Origin: Pseudoips prasinana
Lineage: Eukaryota > Arthropoda > Insecta > Lepidoptera > Nolidae
Length of the DNA stretch: 64,000 nucleotides
Assembly: GCA_951640165.1 (NCBI GenBank)
Contig: OX621253.1
Location: 14,030,001 to 14,094,000 of the forward strand
Direction of reading: 5' to 3'
The stretch's first letter is position 1. Each line of letters begins with the position of its first letter. The notes under the pieces were generated by a model. It saw nothing but the letters and a program-made list of their open reading frames with translations. It was not told the origin of the DNA and did no database searches. This document shows, one piece after another, positions 1 to 11,122 of this stretch. Position numbers and translations under genes: made by a program.

Positions 1-499
1 AAACCGTTGTCTCTCTATGTGTCGCAAGCCTGCATTCCCTACGTCATCATGTGCATAATTATGTCATTGCCAATTTACATAATACTCGTTATTAACATAC
101 CTGGTTCGTTGACATTTATTAAAAAGAAAAAAGCTTTACTTACTTCATTTTTTGTCAACACTGACATTGACATTATGCGTCTACGATTTTAAGTGGCTCG
201 AGAACTTGGGAGTGGAGATTTCTTCGGAGATTTTGAACTACAGTGATAATTTTTCGTGAGTTGGTAGTTTATTTTAATCCTATTGTTATTACAAAGATTA
301 GGTATCTGCAACCTGTCCCTTTTAAAATAAGTTAGGCATAGCATAGATTCTATGGAGGAGCATTTCGATAGAGGAAGTACTTTATAAAGGACAGCAGACT
401 AGTTAAATGAAAAAAACATTACAACTTATCTGCCAACCTTGGAATACAATGAGAGTGAAGAACTTCTAGGAGAATTGCGTTACTTACGTACTTCCTACT
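1..499. other. no gene recognised
   Basis: AT-rich sequence with only short chance reading frames on both strands. I see no domain, splice-supported exon or known repeat in it. Confidence 0.5.
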
Positions 500-880
500 T
501 ATTAATATTATAAACGCGAAAGTTTGTAAGTATGGATGGATGTTTGTTGCTCATTCAAGTAAAAACTACTGAATGGATTGTAATGAAACTTTACAATAAT
601 ATAGCTTATACATCAGAATAACATATAGGATACAATTTATAATGATATTGTTTGCATTGTCCAAAACATTATAAGTGACAAGTAAATGGGAAAAAAATCT
701 ACCATCTGCGAGCTATTCCGGCGTGCACTACCAAAACCGCTAGAGGTAAACATCCTACCAATGTTATAAATGAGAAAATTTGTGACTATAGAGGTATGGA
801 TGTATGTTTGTTACTCTTTTACCCGAAAACTACTTGAACGCGGGTGCAACCGTGGGGCATAGCTAGTACATAATATTGTA
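500..880. repeat. two degenerate remnants of a common lepidopteran repeat
   Basis: Two stretches (about 500-590 and 770-870) share the pattern of a GCGAAAGTTTGTAAGTATGG-like block followed by GGATG(G/T)ATGTTTGTT. The second ends in an AACCGTGGGGCATAGCTAGT-like terminus. The same pattern recurs near 24.42 kb, 37.1 kb and 46.7 kb. These are old copies of a high-copy interspersed element whose termini resemble the ACTAGCTG-type repeats. The class is inferred from internal comparison. Confidence 0.5.
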
Positions 881-1030
881 CGAAGTAATTTTTACTGATA
901 GTAAAAGCTGCTGTTAACTACTTTAGCAACCGATGTTATTTCATTTATAATGTTTACTATATAAATGAAACATATATGAATGAAACACATTGTAAACACA
1001 CTAGTTTTGGTAATAAAAATATAATTATTA

Positions 1031-1330
1031 CTATAATGGCCTCCTGGTTGAATATCGGCCAGTCTCAATGGAGACTAGCCAACTGCGTGGGACATTATAG
1101 TGCACAAGTGTGTGCGCCAACACATTGCACTTTCCATTCCATCACTCACATGATCCGATGAGACAACTAGCGCCACGACCAGAAAGAGGTCAGGTACAGG
1201 ACCGTCGCGGCGTCGGCTTTACGTCCACTTCGAAACAATGGGGTGTAACACCGCCAACTCTCAGACTTCGGGCTGATACTGAGAAATTTTCTTTACAAAA
1301 ATGTTCTAAATGCACTTTTATACCTACATA
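1031..1330 (-). mobile_element. tRNA-derived SINE (family D), lacking its tRNA head
   Basis: The sequence is shared with 29.37-29.69 kb and 32.05-32.29 kb: a CTCAATGGAG block, a CACGACC..AAAGAGG..AGGTACAGGACCG block and a GGGCTGATACTGAGAAATTT block. In the 29.4-kb copy this body is followed by a complete tRNA-like head on the minus strand, which sets the element's orientation. Here the head is missing, so the copy is 5'-truncated in its own sense. Short reading frames across it are not genes. Confidence 0.7.
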
Positions 1331-1364
1331 CATATATTCCTCTTAATGATGGATACAGTTCTGT

Positions 1365-1735
1365 TGTGCTGATCTATTAGGGAGGCCTTTGTCCAGTCAG
1401 TGGACGACATTCAGCTGTCGCGCTGATGATAACGATGAATACAAATTTTATCCCAAGCGAAGTAAAAAAAAATGGATTCATATAAATACATAATATTCAT
1501 ATTTATATTCACAATAGATCCATAACATTAAGCAGTGTCTCAAATCGAAAATCTACGACCAGTGTGTGTTGCCAGTGATGACTTAAGGAACAGAAACGTG
1601 GTCGCTCACTGAAACGAAAAGAGCTATGCTCCGAAATTCCCCGCGAAATCAAATCAGAAATGTCAAAATCTGCAGGCGAACCAAAGTAACCGACATAGGC
1701 CGAAGAATTACAAATAAACTTATGCAGAAGAATGG
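1365..1735 (+). pseudogene. RTE-clade LINE fragments (3' tail and RT C-terminal piece)
   Basis: The first part (to about 1440) is the 3' tail typical of lepidopteran RTE copies: GGAGGCCTTTGTCCA, then a GTGGACG block, then GCTGATGAT. The second part (about 1529-1735) translates in one frame, with stops, to the RT C-terminal region: KIYDQCVLPVMT, a stop, GTETWSLTETKRAM, then further on TKVTDIGRRI. This matches the RTE pattern (CVLPVMTYGSETW, then AMER, then VTDIAQR) as I know it. It is non-coding debris. Confidence 0.75.
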
Positions 1736-1822
1736 AACTATAAACTGAATTTAGATTAGTTTCAGTGATGCTGCTCTAATCGGCGAAATTGCGTTATTGA
1801 GATAGATTTTTTTTTTTTTAAT

Positions 1823-1886
1823 AAAAGCAAATTACATGCACCAGTACGATCGTTGGGTATCGTACTGGTGCATGTAATTTGCTTTT
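1823..1886. repeat. perfect inverted duplication, 28-bp arms
   Basis: Two 28-bp arms are exact reverse complements separated by an 8-nt spacer (CGTTGGGT). The left arm begins AAAAGCAAATTACATGCACC. It is one of several perfect snap-back structures in this window. It abuts an interspersed repeat (1890-2045) but is not shared with the other copy of that repeat at 32.7 kb, so it probably arose locally. Confidence 0.85.
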
Positions 1887-1889
1887 TAT

Positions 1890-2045
1890 ATTGTCCTTCT
1901 TGCATGTGCACATTTTTGCGGGCGGGAGGGCGGTGCAAATTGCATCCCAGCATGATTAAACTGACAATTAGCGGAATTAACACTAAATATTGATTTTGTA
2001 TTTTGATTGTTATGGATTTCCGCAAAGTAACGCCTGATTCCATTA
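1890..2045 (-). repeat. interspersed repeat, GGAATCAGGC-type
   Basis: Read on the minus strand it starts GGAATCAGGCGTTACTTTGC and runs through a TCCATAACAATCAAAATAC block. A diverged copy lies on the plus strand at 32685-32790. I recognise the motif as widespread in lepidopteran genomes but cannot name its class. Confidence 0.55.
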
Positions 2046-2149
2046 CTTAATAATGTATTTATTTATCTCTTTCACAAAGGTTTGGTGTACATGCGAGTAT
2101 TATGTAAAGAAATACAGTGAACAAAATACCTATCATACCTTTGTGAGAG

Positions 2150-2300
2150 ACTGGCGTCTATAGTAGGTAAGACCTGTGTTACAGATCACCATATTGAGAG
2201 TGATGGAATAGAAAATGCCCATTTCTTGAGAATGGCTGCCATGGCCGAAATTCGGCCTGGAAGACATCATCATCAATAATAATAATAATAATTTAATTCA
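2150..2300 (+). repeat. retroelement 3' tail with (ATC)n/(AAT)n
   Basis: A GGCTGCCATGGCCGAAATTC block is followed by GGCCTGGAAGACATCATCATC and a run of AAT triplets. A 3' end made of a short microsatellite is characteristic of RTE/CR1-type LINEs and their SINEs. No coding part is present. Confidence 0.45.
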
Positions 2301-2647
2301 GAATAAATTCCATTCTATTAATTTAAACAATCAAATATTTCCAAAGAAAGTTCGTGAGCATATTTTGAAGAAACTTCACACAGAAGTCTCGTATAATAAT
2401 TTTAATAATTTTATTTACAATGTTAGTAATTATTATTATTTATAATTATAATAAGTATCTATTTAAATACATTAACTGAAATCTAAGTGATCCTTGATCC
2501 ATGCTCACTCTGCACTACCCTAATGTTGACTGGTAGAAAATGCCTTTGGCATTAAGTCTGCCTATTTACATTCTCCCTGTTAAACTAAAGTTTAAATAAA
2601 AAAATATTGCGATACCTCTAACAAACAATTATGTACTAAAGGTATCG

Positions 2648-5062
2648 ATGTGGCGGCGTCCAGTACATATGTTGCGGCGTACAGGAGTGCGCTACTCAAT
2701 GCATGACCCCCTCGACCACGTGACAGGCTTGGAGAAGCGGGAACTGCTAGCGCACATGGCTGGCGACTGTGACCCCTTCCGTATACTCGCTATCAAAAAA
2801 GGTCAACATTTTTTTTAATTTCATTATATTTAAACAGGTTATTAATGTTGATGAATTAATACATTTCCACAGTCTGTTGTGTAACGCTACTTGCGTTACA
2901 CGACTTCCGGACCAGAAACCACCACCCAATACCCAACAATGAATTAAATTTTAGTTTCATAGTATTATACGTAATGCAATACATAAATCTAATCTCAAAA
3001 ATGGGGTCACCTACCGCGGATTGACTTGATTGATAGAGTATGTTGATTTGAAACCCGGCGGGCGATAAAATTTATGATTTCCCATTTTTGGGACACAAGC
3101 AATTTTAATATGGTATGTAGGGTCCCAAGTCTGTATTTAACAAGGAATATTATTTAATACAGGCTTACCAACTAAAATTTCATTTACACTTTGTGAACAC
3201 ACAAGTTAATATGATGAGTTTTTATATTATTTCTTGCACTGATGAAACAAAAATTTTCAGAATAGATTTATTCTGAAAATATTCTCATTATTTATTTTTT
3301 TAAATAAGATTGAAGTGCTATTTATTCCACATGCAAATAAATCAGAATTTCCTCCAACTGAATACGCTGAAAGAATAATTAATAACATTTTAATATGTTC
3401 CTGCGCTTGACGAAGATCGTCGGAGCGAATCAGATTGGTGGAGTTGGGTGATACTATTTGCGTTGCAAACGCTATAATAATATGCTAATGATACCGCTTA
3501 ACATCAGATTATTAGAGAAACGTGGTTGCCACTTAATTGTATGAATAAAAATGAGCGTGTTGAGGTCTTTTATTGTGCAATGGTATCTCTGTGCGCCTGA
3601 GCATATTCTGTGGCAATGTTGCGGAGCATGTTTAGTGCCATGCTATTTTAATCAATTACGTTTATATATTATTATATGTTTCAGTTCTGCAGTTACTTGA
3701 TTTCTGATTCATCACTGTAATTCATATCACGGTTTCCAATGGTGACTTTGGTAAATCCGTGTATTTAGCTATGAGTAATTTCTTCAAATCATCTCTAATG
3801 CAATCATTGTTGTCGTAACATAACCCAAACTACAGTGGGCACTTTCAGAAAAATAATCAACAAACTTTCCCTTGGGCGCCGGTGCTGTGTACAGATTTTC
3901 AGATTTTGGACTCGCTAAAGCTAATCTATTGACGTTGTTTTTTTATGGTGTCATATGATATGTCACCAAAACAAAAACGTCAATATATTAGCTTTAACAA
4001 GTCCAGAATCTGTAAATCTGCCTCTAGTCTATCTAGTCGATCCACCGAAGTTCTTGAGAAAGGCTGAGCATTGAGCATAGCTTACGTTTAGCACTATTCC
4101 TGTCCTTTCGTAACTACGAGTAAAACGTAACTCCACGCTGACATTGAATCACTGTCGTTCGTATGTTTAACAAACCCTACCGCCATTTAAAATACATAAT
4201 GTCAAATAATTGACTATTATGGGCAGGGCACCTAGCTCGTAGAGCCGACGGTTGCTGGGGCAGAAAGGTTCTCGAGTGGCGACCACGAACCGGAAGCCGC
4301 AGCGTGGACAGGCCCTCTACAAGATGGACCAATGATCTTGTGCGGGTTACTGGAAATCGCTGGGTGCGGATAGCACAAGACCGGCAACTGTGGAGATCTT
4401 TTGAGGAGGCCTTTGTCCAGCAGTGGACGTCTTTCGGCTGATATCATATGATGACTTTTAAGTTTCAATGACGTAACCCCGTAAAAAATAGAAGTATAAT
4501 ATACACTTTCGTACATGGAATCCCCGACGGTAGTAGTATTGTATCAATGTATCCCGAGTGGGAAAGTTCCACGACAAACATACTATTAAGGTAGTACCTG
4601 TATAATACGTATCGTACCCCGTATTTAAGGATTTTTTAGTCATTATGACTGCCTAGATTATTTTAATAGTATTTACTATTAAATCAATCAAGACAAGGTT
4701 ATTCTCAAGGGGCAACGGGTACGGAATACACCTGTTTGAGGCAACACTGAAAATCCCGAGATTAGCAAAGTACAGTCCTTGGATATTTGGGGCCAGAAAG
4801 CGGTACAACAATATGGCGAACTATTGTTTCATCTTGTTATATACGAATAGCTTTCTAGCTCTCAATTTAAATCTTACAATTTCTAGGTCCCGGGACTAAG
4901 GAGCGCCCGAACCTGATTCCAAGCGCCTTTTGTGAGCGCTTGGTAGCGTGCCGCTGCAACGAGCATGACAACCACCTCGAGTACATGTGGCTGCACATGC
5001 ACTGTCCCAAGAGATGCGGCTGCGGGTATTGGTTTGAGTTATGCCCGGTAGCGCCGCTTTAA
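2648..5062 (+). CDS. COX5B-like: divergent cytochrome c oxidase subunit Vb (COX5B-like), two exons
   Basis: COX5B is a nuclear-encoded, zinc-binding subunit of respiratory complex IV on the matrix side of the inner mitochondrial membrane. Exon 1 is 2648-2801 and exon 2 is 4887-5062. The phase-1 intron starts GTCAAC and ends TTTCTAG. The joined frame closes exactly: 330 nt, 109 aa plus TAA. The first 17 residues are arginine-rich (MWRRPVHMLRRTGVRYS), as in a mitochondrial presequence. They are followed by the family's MHDPLDHVTGLEKRELL and, across the junction, GPGTKERPNLIPSAF. The C-terminal part has CRC, then 19 residues, then CGC: the four zinc cysteines with the spacing I expect for insects. 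It is divergent (YMWLHMHCPKR, WFELCPVAPL), so probably a duplicated, perhaps tissue-restricted paralogue rather than the main gene. The donor GTCAAC is weak. An untranslated upstream exon is possible. Confidence 0.88.
3892..4020. repeat. foldback element inside the COX5B-like intron
   Basis: Imperfect arms of roughly 55 bp face each other: the left arm starts CAGATTTTCAGATT and includes TAAAGCTAAT and ATTGACGTT, and the right arm is its near reverse complement. The spacer is about 12 nt around ATATGATATG. It looks like a small MITE or an inverted duplication. No target duplication is clear. Confidence 0.65.
4215..4445 (+). pseudogene. RTE LINE 3' end inside the COX5B-like intron
   Basis: One frame gives the tail of RTE ORF2 with stops: a GGCGACCACGAACCGGAAG block, ACAAGATGGACCA, CGCTGGGTGCGGATAGCACA, then TTTGAGGAGGCCTTTGTCCA and GTGGACGTCTTTCGGCTGAT. 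The same tail occurs at 36.60-36.83 kb (minus) and 54.0-54.2 kb. It is a 5'-truncated, decayed intronic insertion. Confidence 0.8.
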
Positions 5063-5069
5063 ACTGTTC

Positions 5070-5075
5070 ATTAAA
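5070..5075 (+). promoter_or_regulatory. possible polyadenylation signal ATTAAA
   Basis: The ATTAAA hexamer lies 8 nt after the COX5B-like stop codon. It is a variant signal and very close to the stop, so a weak call; no better AATAAA occurs before the repeat that starts about 25 nt later. Confidence 0.35.
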
Positions 5076-5097
5076 CATTTGAGCAAATAACTGCACT

Positions 5098-5255
5098 TTC
5101 AATTATATAAATTCTTATAAGACGAGCGAAAGTTATGCGTCTATAGAGCATTTTTCCACTCTTTGCGTCGCTCGCCTGGGGAAGTGCTCGCTTTTACAGA
5201 AGACACTTCTCTGGTTATAACATTATAAGGGAAAAGAGCTCATAGGGAAAGTGGG
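5098..5255 (+). repeat. LINE 3'-region repeat, copy 1
   Basis: It shares TTTCAATTATATAAATTCTT, GAGCGAAAGTTATG, CACTCTTTGCGTCG and TGGGGAAGTGC..TTACAGAA with copy 2 at 6358-6570. The TGGGGAAGT..CTTACAGAAGA block is also in the LINE tail near 28.43 kb, so these are probably 3' pieces of one LINE family. It begins directly after the COX5B-like gene. Confidence 0.6.
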
Positions 5256-5279
5256 ATAAATAAATAAATAAAATAAAAA

Positions 5280-5470
5280 AGGTTTTTACTCACGTAGACT
5301 TTAAAAAGCGCTTGTAAAAAGTCAGAACATGTTTGTAGTAATATATAATTAATAAATAAATTTATAATTATTTCTAGGTACATATAGATATTTAGGTATA
5401 CGGATTGTATGAAAAAATTACAATAAGATTTATTTTGTCATAGTAATGATATTTAGCTAGCTTATTTATA
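5280..5470 (+). repeat. interspersed repeat X, copy 1
   Basis: About 190 bp beginning GGTTTTTACTCACGTAGACT, then AGCGCTTG, CAGAACATGTTTG, ATTATTTCTAGGTACAT and AGATATTTAGGTA.ACGGAT. Other copies: 7603-7860 (an inverted pair), 18505-18690 (+) and 47825-48025 (-). No coding potential and no clear target duplications. The class is unknown. Confidence 0.65.
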
Positions 5471-6357
5471 TTAAGTTATTGTCCAGGAGATCATGTGTAG
5501 GTTTAATTATCGAAATTTTAAATGTTAGCTATATTTTTACTACATATTGTCTGAATGGTTATGTGAGTTCTATCATTATAATGTGTTTATGTTACAATGT
5601 ATATTAAGGTACGAATTAAATATTATTATTATGGCGGACCTTGTGTTTATAACGACGGTCGCGCTTTAATACTAACTGCACTTTTAATTAGGGTAGTATT
5701 TAAACGAGTGACTGTAAATTAAAGTTTAAGTGACAAAAATGATGAATTTACGTTATAGTATTACTAAGTGAGCGACTGACTGCGAGTGACGAGAAATCAA
5801 CAGGACACAACTAACAAACATTAATTTGAGTTACTTAAAATACAAAATGAGAAGCTTCATAATATTTGAGCGACCTAATATTTCTTCGCTTTGATCAATC
5901 AGAGAGATCAGAGGCTTGTGCAGCGGACTTCAAACGCTATTGATTTTGTTTAGATTTGCATTGTATGTCTCCTGAAAAATTCAAAAAGCTCCAAAAAAAA
6001 TGGGAGTCTTGAAAACTTTCCACCAATCTTCACCAACAATAGTGTCTAGCTTGATGATCACAGTTCTAATCCAAATAACTCCCGGAAAACTCGTCTCTAT
6101 CCTACTATGGAAGTTGCCCTCTCAGTATTTCAAGTCGCTCACTTAGTAATTTAGTCGCACGGCTAGAATTTTGATATCTGAAATGGATTAATTATAATTA
6201 ACTATTTGTAAGTTCGTTCTGGATTTTATTATGAATCAATATTCGTCGTTAGTTTAGTTAATTATTCGCTTACTCAAATTCATGCCGCTTAAGTTATTAA
6301 ATCAGTATCTCATCATCAGTCGCTAAGTATTTTTGTATTCTATCGTTTTATAATTCA

Positions 6358-6570
6358 CCTTTCAATTATATAAATTCTTATAACCCGAGCGAAAGTTATG
6401 CCTCTACAAGGTTAAGTTAAGATTAGTTTGAAATCAGTCCGATAGACCATTTTACACTCTTTGCGTCGTTCGTCTGGGGAAGTGCTTCCTCCTTACAGAA
6501 TACAGTTCTTATGTAATAACATTATAGGGGAACAAACCTCATCGGGAAGGGGACAAGATCCTTGCCTTAG
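6358..6570 (+). repeat. LINE 3'-region repeat, copy 2
   Basis: A diverged direct repeat of 5098-5255, with an extra block of about 40 bp in its middle (AAGGTTAAGTTAAGATTAG and following). See copy 1 for the shared motifs. Confidence 0.6.
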
Positions 6571-7602
6571 CCTTGGTTCAACGCGCAAGTGATATATAAA
6601 AGACCTACAGAAGACTACAATGCAAAAGATGAGATAGCCTGAAATTCCATAACATCCAATTTTATTCAAAAAATAATTATAAAGTAAATCTCAAATATTT
6701 TTTTGGGTTACGTAATCTTCAAACATTTTATCGTACAGTGACAAAATATTGTTGGTCTACAATTAAAATGTATAACTAACACTCATATATTTACTATATG
6801 ATAAATCCCTATAGTACTTTCATATAAATTAATATATTGTTAAAAAAATTTTTTAGTTTTATTGGAATTGTTGGGGATTCGATTTAAATGCAACCAATTT
6901 TTTTTCTTAATACTCTAGGTACTTTTCATATTACTAAGTCAGCAAACATGCATACACACCGCCTATTGGTAAACGATCACCGTGAACGTTTGCAATAGGT
7001 ATCTTGATCATCATACACGCATTGGGGACTCATACATACTGCCCCATTAGCACTAGCAACCTTGCTGGCCCACAGTAGCACAACTGCAGTCTCAGTAACC
7101 AAAAAATTTAAAAAATTATCCGATTGGCCCTCCTGTCCAGTCTCTTGTTCCCTTCAGGACTTGTATGACGCTTCAGCCAAAGGGGTCAGCGTTGTCCAAT
7201 TTTGGGACGATAGAATCTTTGTTTACCATCGACACGATAAGTAGAAGCAGAAGTAATCTACTCTCATCTAATGATATATCATATCTAATTCTTATCATTA
7301 TTATCTATATCATAATTCCTCATCTAATCCAGGCAGAGCCATAGCCATAGATTATGATACTCTATTAGACTTTCTTGTATGAGAGCCAATGAATGCCACC
7401 AAAAACATAAATGTATAAAAGGAGAGCCAAGTTCAATACAATAGTTATGCTTGGCTGTGGGCTTCCCCGCAAAAAGAGAGAGGACACGCGCACGGAGATC
7501 TAAATGAGTGCCAAGTGGTTCGTGTAATATTACACTCGACGCTGGCTAGCCAGTTCCTTTGCTTGAACTTGGCTTGACACGCTGCCGCGTTAAATTAGTT
7601 CG
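6571..7602. other. no gene recognised
   Basis: AT-rich. A 60-residue frame at 7062-7244 (+) has no recognisable domain. A TGTATAAAAGG motif near 7417 resembles a TATA box but has no convincing coding sequence after it. Confidence 0.4.
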
Positions 7603-7860
7603 GTACATAAAGATATTTAGGTACACGGATTGTAGGAAATAATTTACTATAAGATTTATTTTAACTAAATATCGTTACTATTATAAAATAAATCTTATTG
7701 TAAACTATTTCCTACAATCCGTGTACCTAAATATCTACATGTACCTAGAAATAATTATAAATTAATTATATATTACTACGAACATGTTCTGACTATTTAC
7801 AAGCGCTTTTTTAAAGTCTACGTGAATAAAAACCTTTTTTATAGTATTTTTTATTTATTT
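7603..7860. repeat. repeat X inverted pair
   Basis: From 7603 to 7744 the sequence is an imperfect inverted repeat. The left arm GTACATAAAGATATTTAGGT..CACGGATTGTAGGAAATA mirrors the right arm ending ACCTAAATATCTACATGTAC. Beyond 7744 the rest of a minus-strand repeat X follows, with CTAGAAATAATTATAA, GAACATGTTCTGAC, AAGCGCTTTTTTAAAGTC and GTGAATAAAAACC. So one full minus copy faces one partial plus copy head to head. Confidence 0.65.
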
Positions 7861-8869
7861 AAAAGATATAAACATCACTCACGTTAACCTACATGATTTC
7901 ATGGCCACTGAAGGACATGTTCACTTTATTTCTCACAATAAAATACTATCGTCTATGTATTGTGTTGAACTGACTGTTAATTAGCGCATAATTCGAGCTC
8001 AATAATTTTATCTCGATCAACCGTAAACAATGCACACAAAACATGCAAATGAGAGGCAATTAAAATTACTTAACAAGACTAAAACTTTTCATTACCGCAC
8101 TCCGTGTTTGAAGAAGTTTTTTTTATATTTTAGGAACTATTTACTTTAGAGCAGCATAAATCTAGTGTCTGACACCTTAATGTTCGGACAAAGGAGAGAA
8201 AAAAAAAGATATGAAAAATAAAAATTTTATGAAGCACAAATCTTTGTTTATAGGTTCTTGGTACCAATCATAATCAATCAACGCAGTTATCTATAATACA
8301 AACATACCGATCATTTGATGCACTTCATACTAGTAAACTGGTAATGATTGCGTTGATTGATCGATTTGCGGTCGGAAGAATCTAGTTATGTTTATTGTTA
8401 TTTAGCATTGTACGAAAAAGCAAAATTGCTTTATATATGTGCATAATCTTCTACCCCGTTGTTTTCAATATAAACTTTACTTGATCTAAATTATATAAAA
8501 CGTGGTATCGCTTTAAAAATAAGACCGCGTTTTTCGTTTTTAAAAATAACATAACTTAAAAATAAAATAATATAAATTATTTTCTTAATTAATAATAATA
8601 ATAAATAACATAAATTTCTTAAGTTATTTGATGTAACCAAGTGTACTTTCTTAGCAGCAGCTTACTTCTGCAAGGGGTACATCCTTAGTCAAACTGCTCA
8701 TAGAGCAAAAACATGCTTTGTTCTTAACTCTTTTGCTGTTAGGGAATATCCAAAATATGCAAGTGGCAATTAATAATTAGTTATGTTTGTTTGACCTTTG
8801 TTGGTTCATAATAATCGCTAGTTTAAAAACCAAAGCGTAAAGTTAACTACTTTACATAGTTTTTAATCT
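7861..8869. other. no gene recognised
   Basis: AT-rich, with simple TAA-rich stretches near 8580. No exon or known repeat was identified. Confidence 0.4.
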
Positions 8870-9175
8870 CCGAACTAAGTGCGCGATCTGACTTACGTAT
8901 GCATGTATTTCGTGACACCGAAACTCCATACAGAGAAATCAACGCCGCATACATGCTGAACACAGTTGTTCAACTCAGTGTGGTTGACACTTTAATTATG
9001 TGTTCACCATGCTGACTGAGTTACTTAGCTTTTTATTCCCAAACTAAGTGCGTGATCAGACTTGTGCATGTCGTAACATAGTGACGTCATTCTGAAAGAC
9101 GAAAATCTACGCCCCAAACACGCCGTGCATATTTGTTCGTTCAACTCGGTGTGGAAGACATGTCAATGATGACGT
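8870..9175. repeat. diverged tandem duplication of about 170 bp
   Basis: Two halves share an ordered set of words: (C)GAACTAAGTGCGCGATC/CAAACTAAGTGCGTGATC, GACTTACGTATGCATG/GACTTGTGCATG, AATCAACGCCGCATA/AATCTACGCCCC, then GTTCAACTCAGTGTGG/GTTCAACTCGGTGTGG. Divergence is high, so the duplication is old. Origin unknown. Confidence 0.5.
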
Positions 9176-9834
9176 CACCGTGTACGCTGAGAAACAAATC
9201 TCGCCCTACCTCCTTGCCTGTGTTGTACCCGGAAGTATTGCAAAAGCCTAGCAGTAATGAAACTAGCGCAATAATTGCTCTTCCATTACAAATGGGGCAA
9301 TTGGTATTATGTATCAGCGATACTCGATACCAATTTTATTAGAAATTATGAAAAGGGTGTGTGCAATTTACACACGGCTAAATGAAACACCAGAAAAGTA
9401 GCTTACAAGAGAATTATATAAATATAGAGAATTAGGAGTATATATAAAATAATAAACTTTTCAATTATCTCAAATTGAAAACTTTAGTATTTTACATTTT
9501 AATTGCAAATATTACATTTCATATATTTATATATTTAAGGTATAACACATATTAATCAGATTCCATGGTTTCACTTTGAACAAATGATACGAGAGGTATA
9601 ATTAAATGTTTAGTCGAATTAACACTGATGTGTCAAATAATTAACATAAATTAATTAACCAACGAATTTTTATACGCAAATGCGAAAATCAGGGAAATTG
9701 TTTTGTTTATGACATAACACAATTTCCGAGGCCCTCGGAAATTTTTTTTCTCATTCAATTTTCTCATTTTACTGACAATTTTTCGTTTATTTTTATCACA
9801 GAGGCGCTAAAGAAGTTCCACTTCAAAAATAATC
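9176..9834. other. no gene recognised
   Basis: AT-rich spacer. The 69-residue frame at 9133-9342 shows no recognisable domain. Confidence 0.4.
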
Positions 9835-10090
9835 GACGGTCACCGTAGCTTAGTTGGTAGTGCTCCTGCCTACGAAGCTGGTGGTCCTGGGTTCGAGTCA
9901 CGGTAAATGCAAATATTTGTGTGATGAGCACGAATATTTGTTTCTGAGTCATTGATGTTTTCTATGTATTTAAGTATTTATCTATCTATATAAGTATGTA
10001 TATCGTCGCCTGGTACCCATAGTACAAGCTTTGCTTAGTTTGGGGCTGGGACGACGTGTGACGTTGTCCCCAGATATTATGTCCTCAGAT
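9835..10090 (+). mobile_element. tRNA-headed SINE (family B), full length
   Basis: A tRNA-like head carries an A-box-like TAGCTTAGTTGGTAGTGC and a B-box-like GGTTCGAGTCA. The body follows: CAAATATTTGTGTGATGAGC, TTTCTGAGTCATTGATG, CATAGTACAAGCTTTGCTTA and GGGCTGGGACGA, with a CCAGATATTA end. The same family occurs at 25590-25825 (+) and 35383-35605 (-). Confidence 0.8.
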
Positions 10091-11087
10091 ATTAATTAAT
10101 ACGCTATTCCGCTATTGTTAAGCTTCAAGTTGTGTAATACCTACCCAAAGGGTATCCCAGTTCATATTATGAATTTCTTGATTAACATGCCGAGTTGAAC
10201 AACTGTCCGTAGTTAAGCTGTGGTGTGAGGCCGCAACATTCGCTCGCCGACCCACTTCTCAAGCCCGACCTTGAACCAGCTAAACAGTTTACTCTGCACC
10301 CTGGACTGGTACATTTATCATCATATTCTGCGACTTAGCAACGTTCATTTAAAGACTCATTAATGAACAAGGGAATAAAATTTATACGTCATTTTTAATA
10401 TTTTGCCTTACGTTTCAAGTTCAGTTAATTATGTCGGCCTTGCTCCAAATACTTACTTTAATTTTAATTAACTATTAAAATTAAATTCTCTCGACTCTGA
10501 AGCATATTTTCAACTCTTGCATGCTTATGTAAAAACTCATGATAAGCTGCTTTCACTGGTTTTGTATAGATGGTCAAAAATAATCTGTGGTAACTTGGAG
10601 TTCATGTATGTATATGCGCTCTAATTCTACCATTTTAAGCATTTGTAGTATTAATAGAACTCTTACACTTAACTTACCATGCTGTGTAATGTTTAAAAGG
10701 CCTTTTGTTTAAATAAAACGCGTAATTTAATGCAAATATTCAAAATAAGTTGTTCGGAACAGTTTTCAAAACAGGTTTAATATAAATAGCAATTTGTTCG
10801 GCTATGACTAAGTTTCCTACCGCAAAAGGAAGAAAGGCTATTTATAAACACGTGACTAAGGTCAACAAAAATAAAAATTAAAGTAGGCGCACAACCTTGC
10901 TTTGATTTTTATTTTTACTTCTAACTTAAACCGCCATTGAGGTTGTATCTTTTTATTTTGTTTTTATGCATTCACAAACCGGACATAACTCTCATTCCAT
11001 ATCATTAAATTAATCTTAATTTAATAAGAACTATACTCACAACATTAAATTACAGATATCATACTTAGTACTTATCTTAGTATCACA
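10091..11087. other. no gene recognised; 3' flank of the first cuticle gene
   Basis: AT-rich. A GC-richer patch near 10200-10320 gives no coherent translation. No repeat class assigned. Confidence 0.4.
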
Positions 11088-11093
11088 TTTATT
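11088..11093 (-). promoter_or_regulatory. polyadenylation signal AATAAA
   Basis: AATAAA on the minus strand, about 30 nt after the stop codon of the cuticular protein gene; spacing fits a short 3' UTR. Confidence 0.6.
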
Positions 11094-11122
11094 AACATTT
11101 ACAAGTGGATCGGTCGACTAAT

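Noticed and set aside
9840..9905. Possible tRNA gene (tRNA-like A and B boxes)
   Set aside because: The same sequence recurs with an attached SINE body at several places and lacks a foldable acceptor stem, so these are SINE heads. The same applies to 29.62-29.69, 25.85, 49.62 and 61.66 kb.
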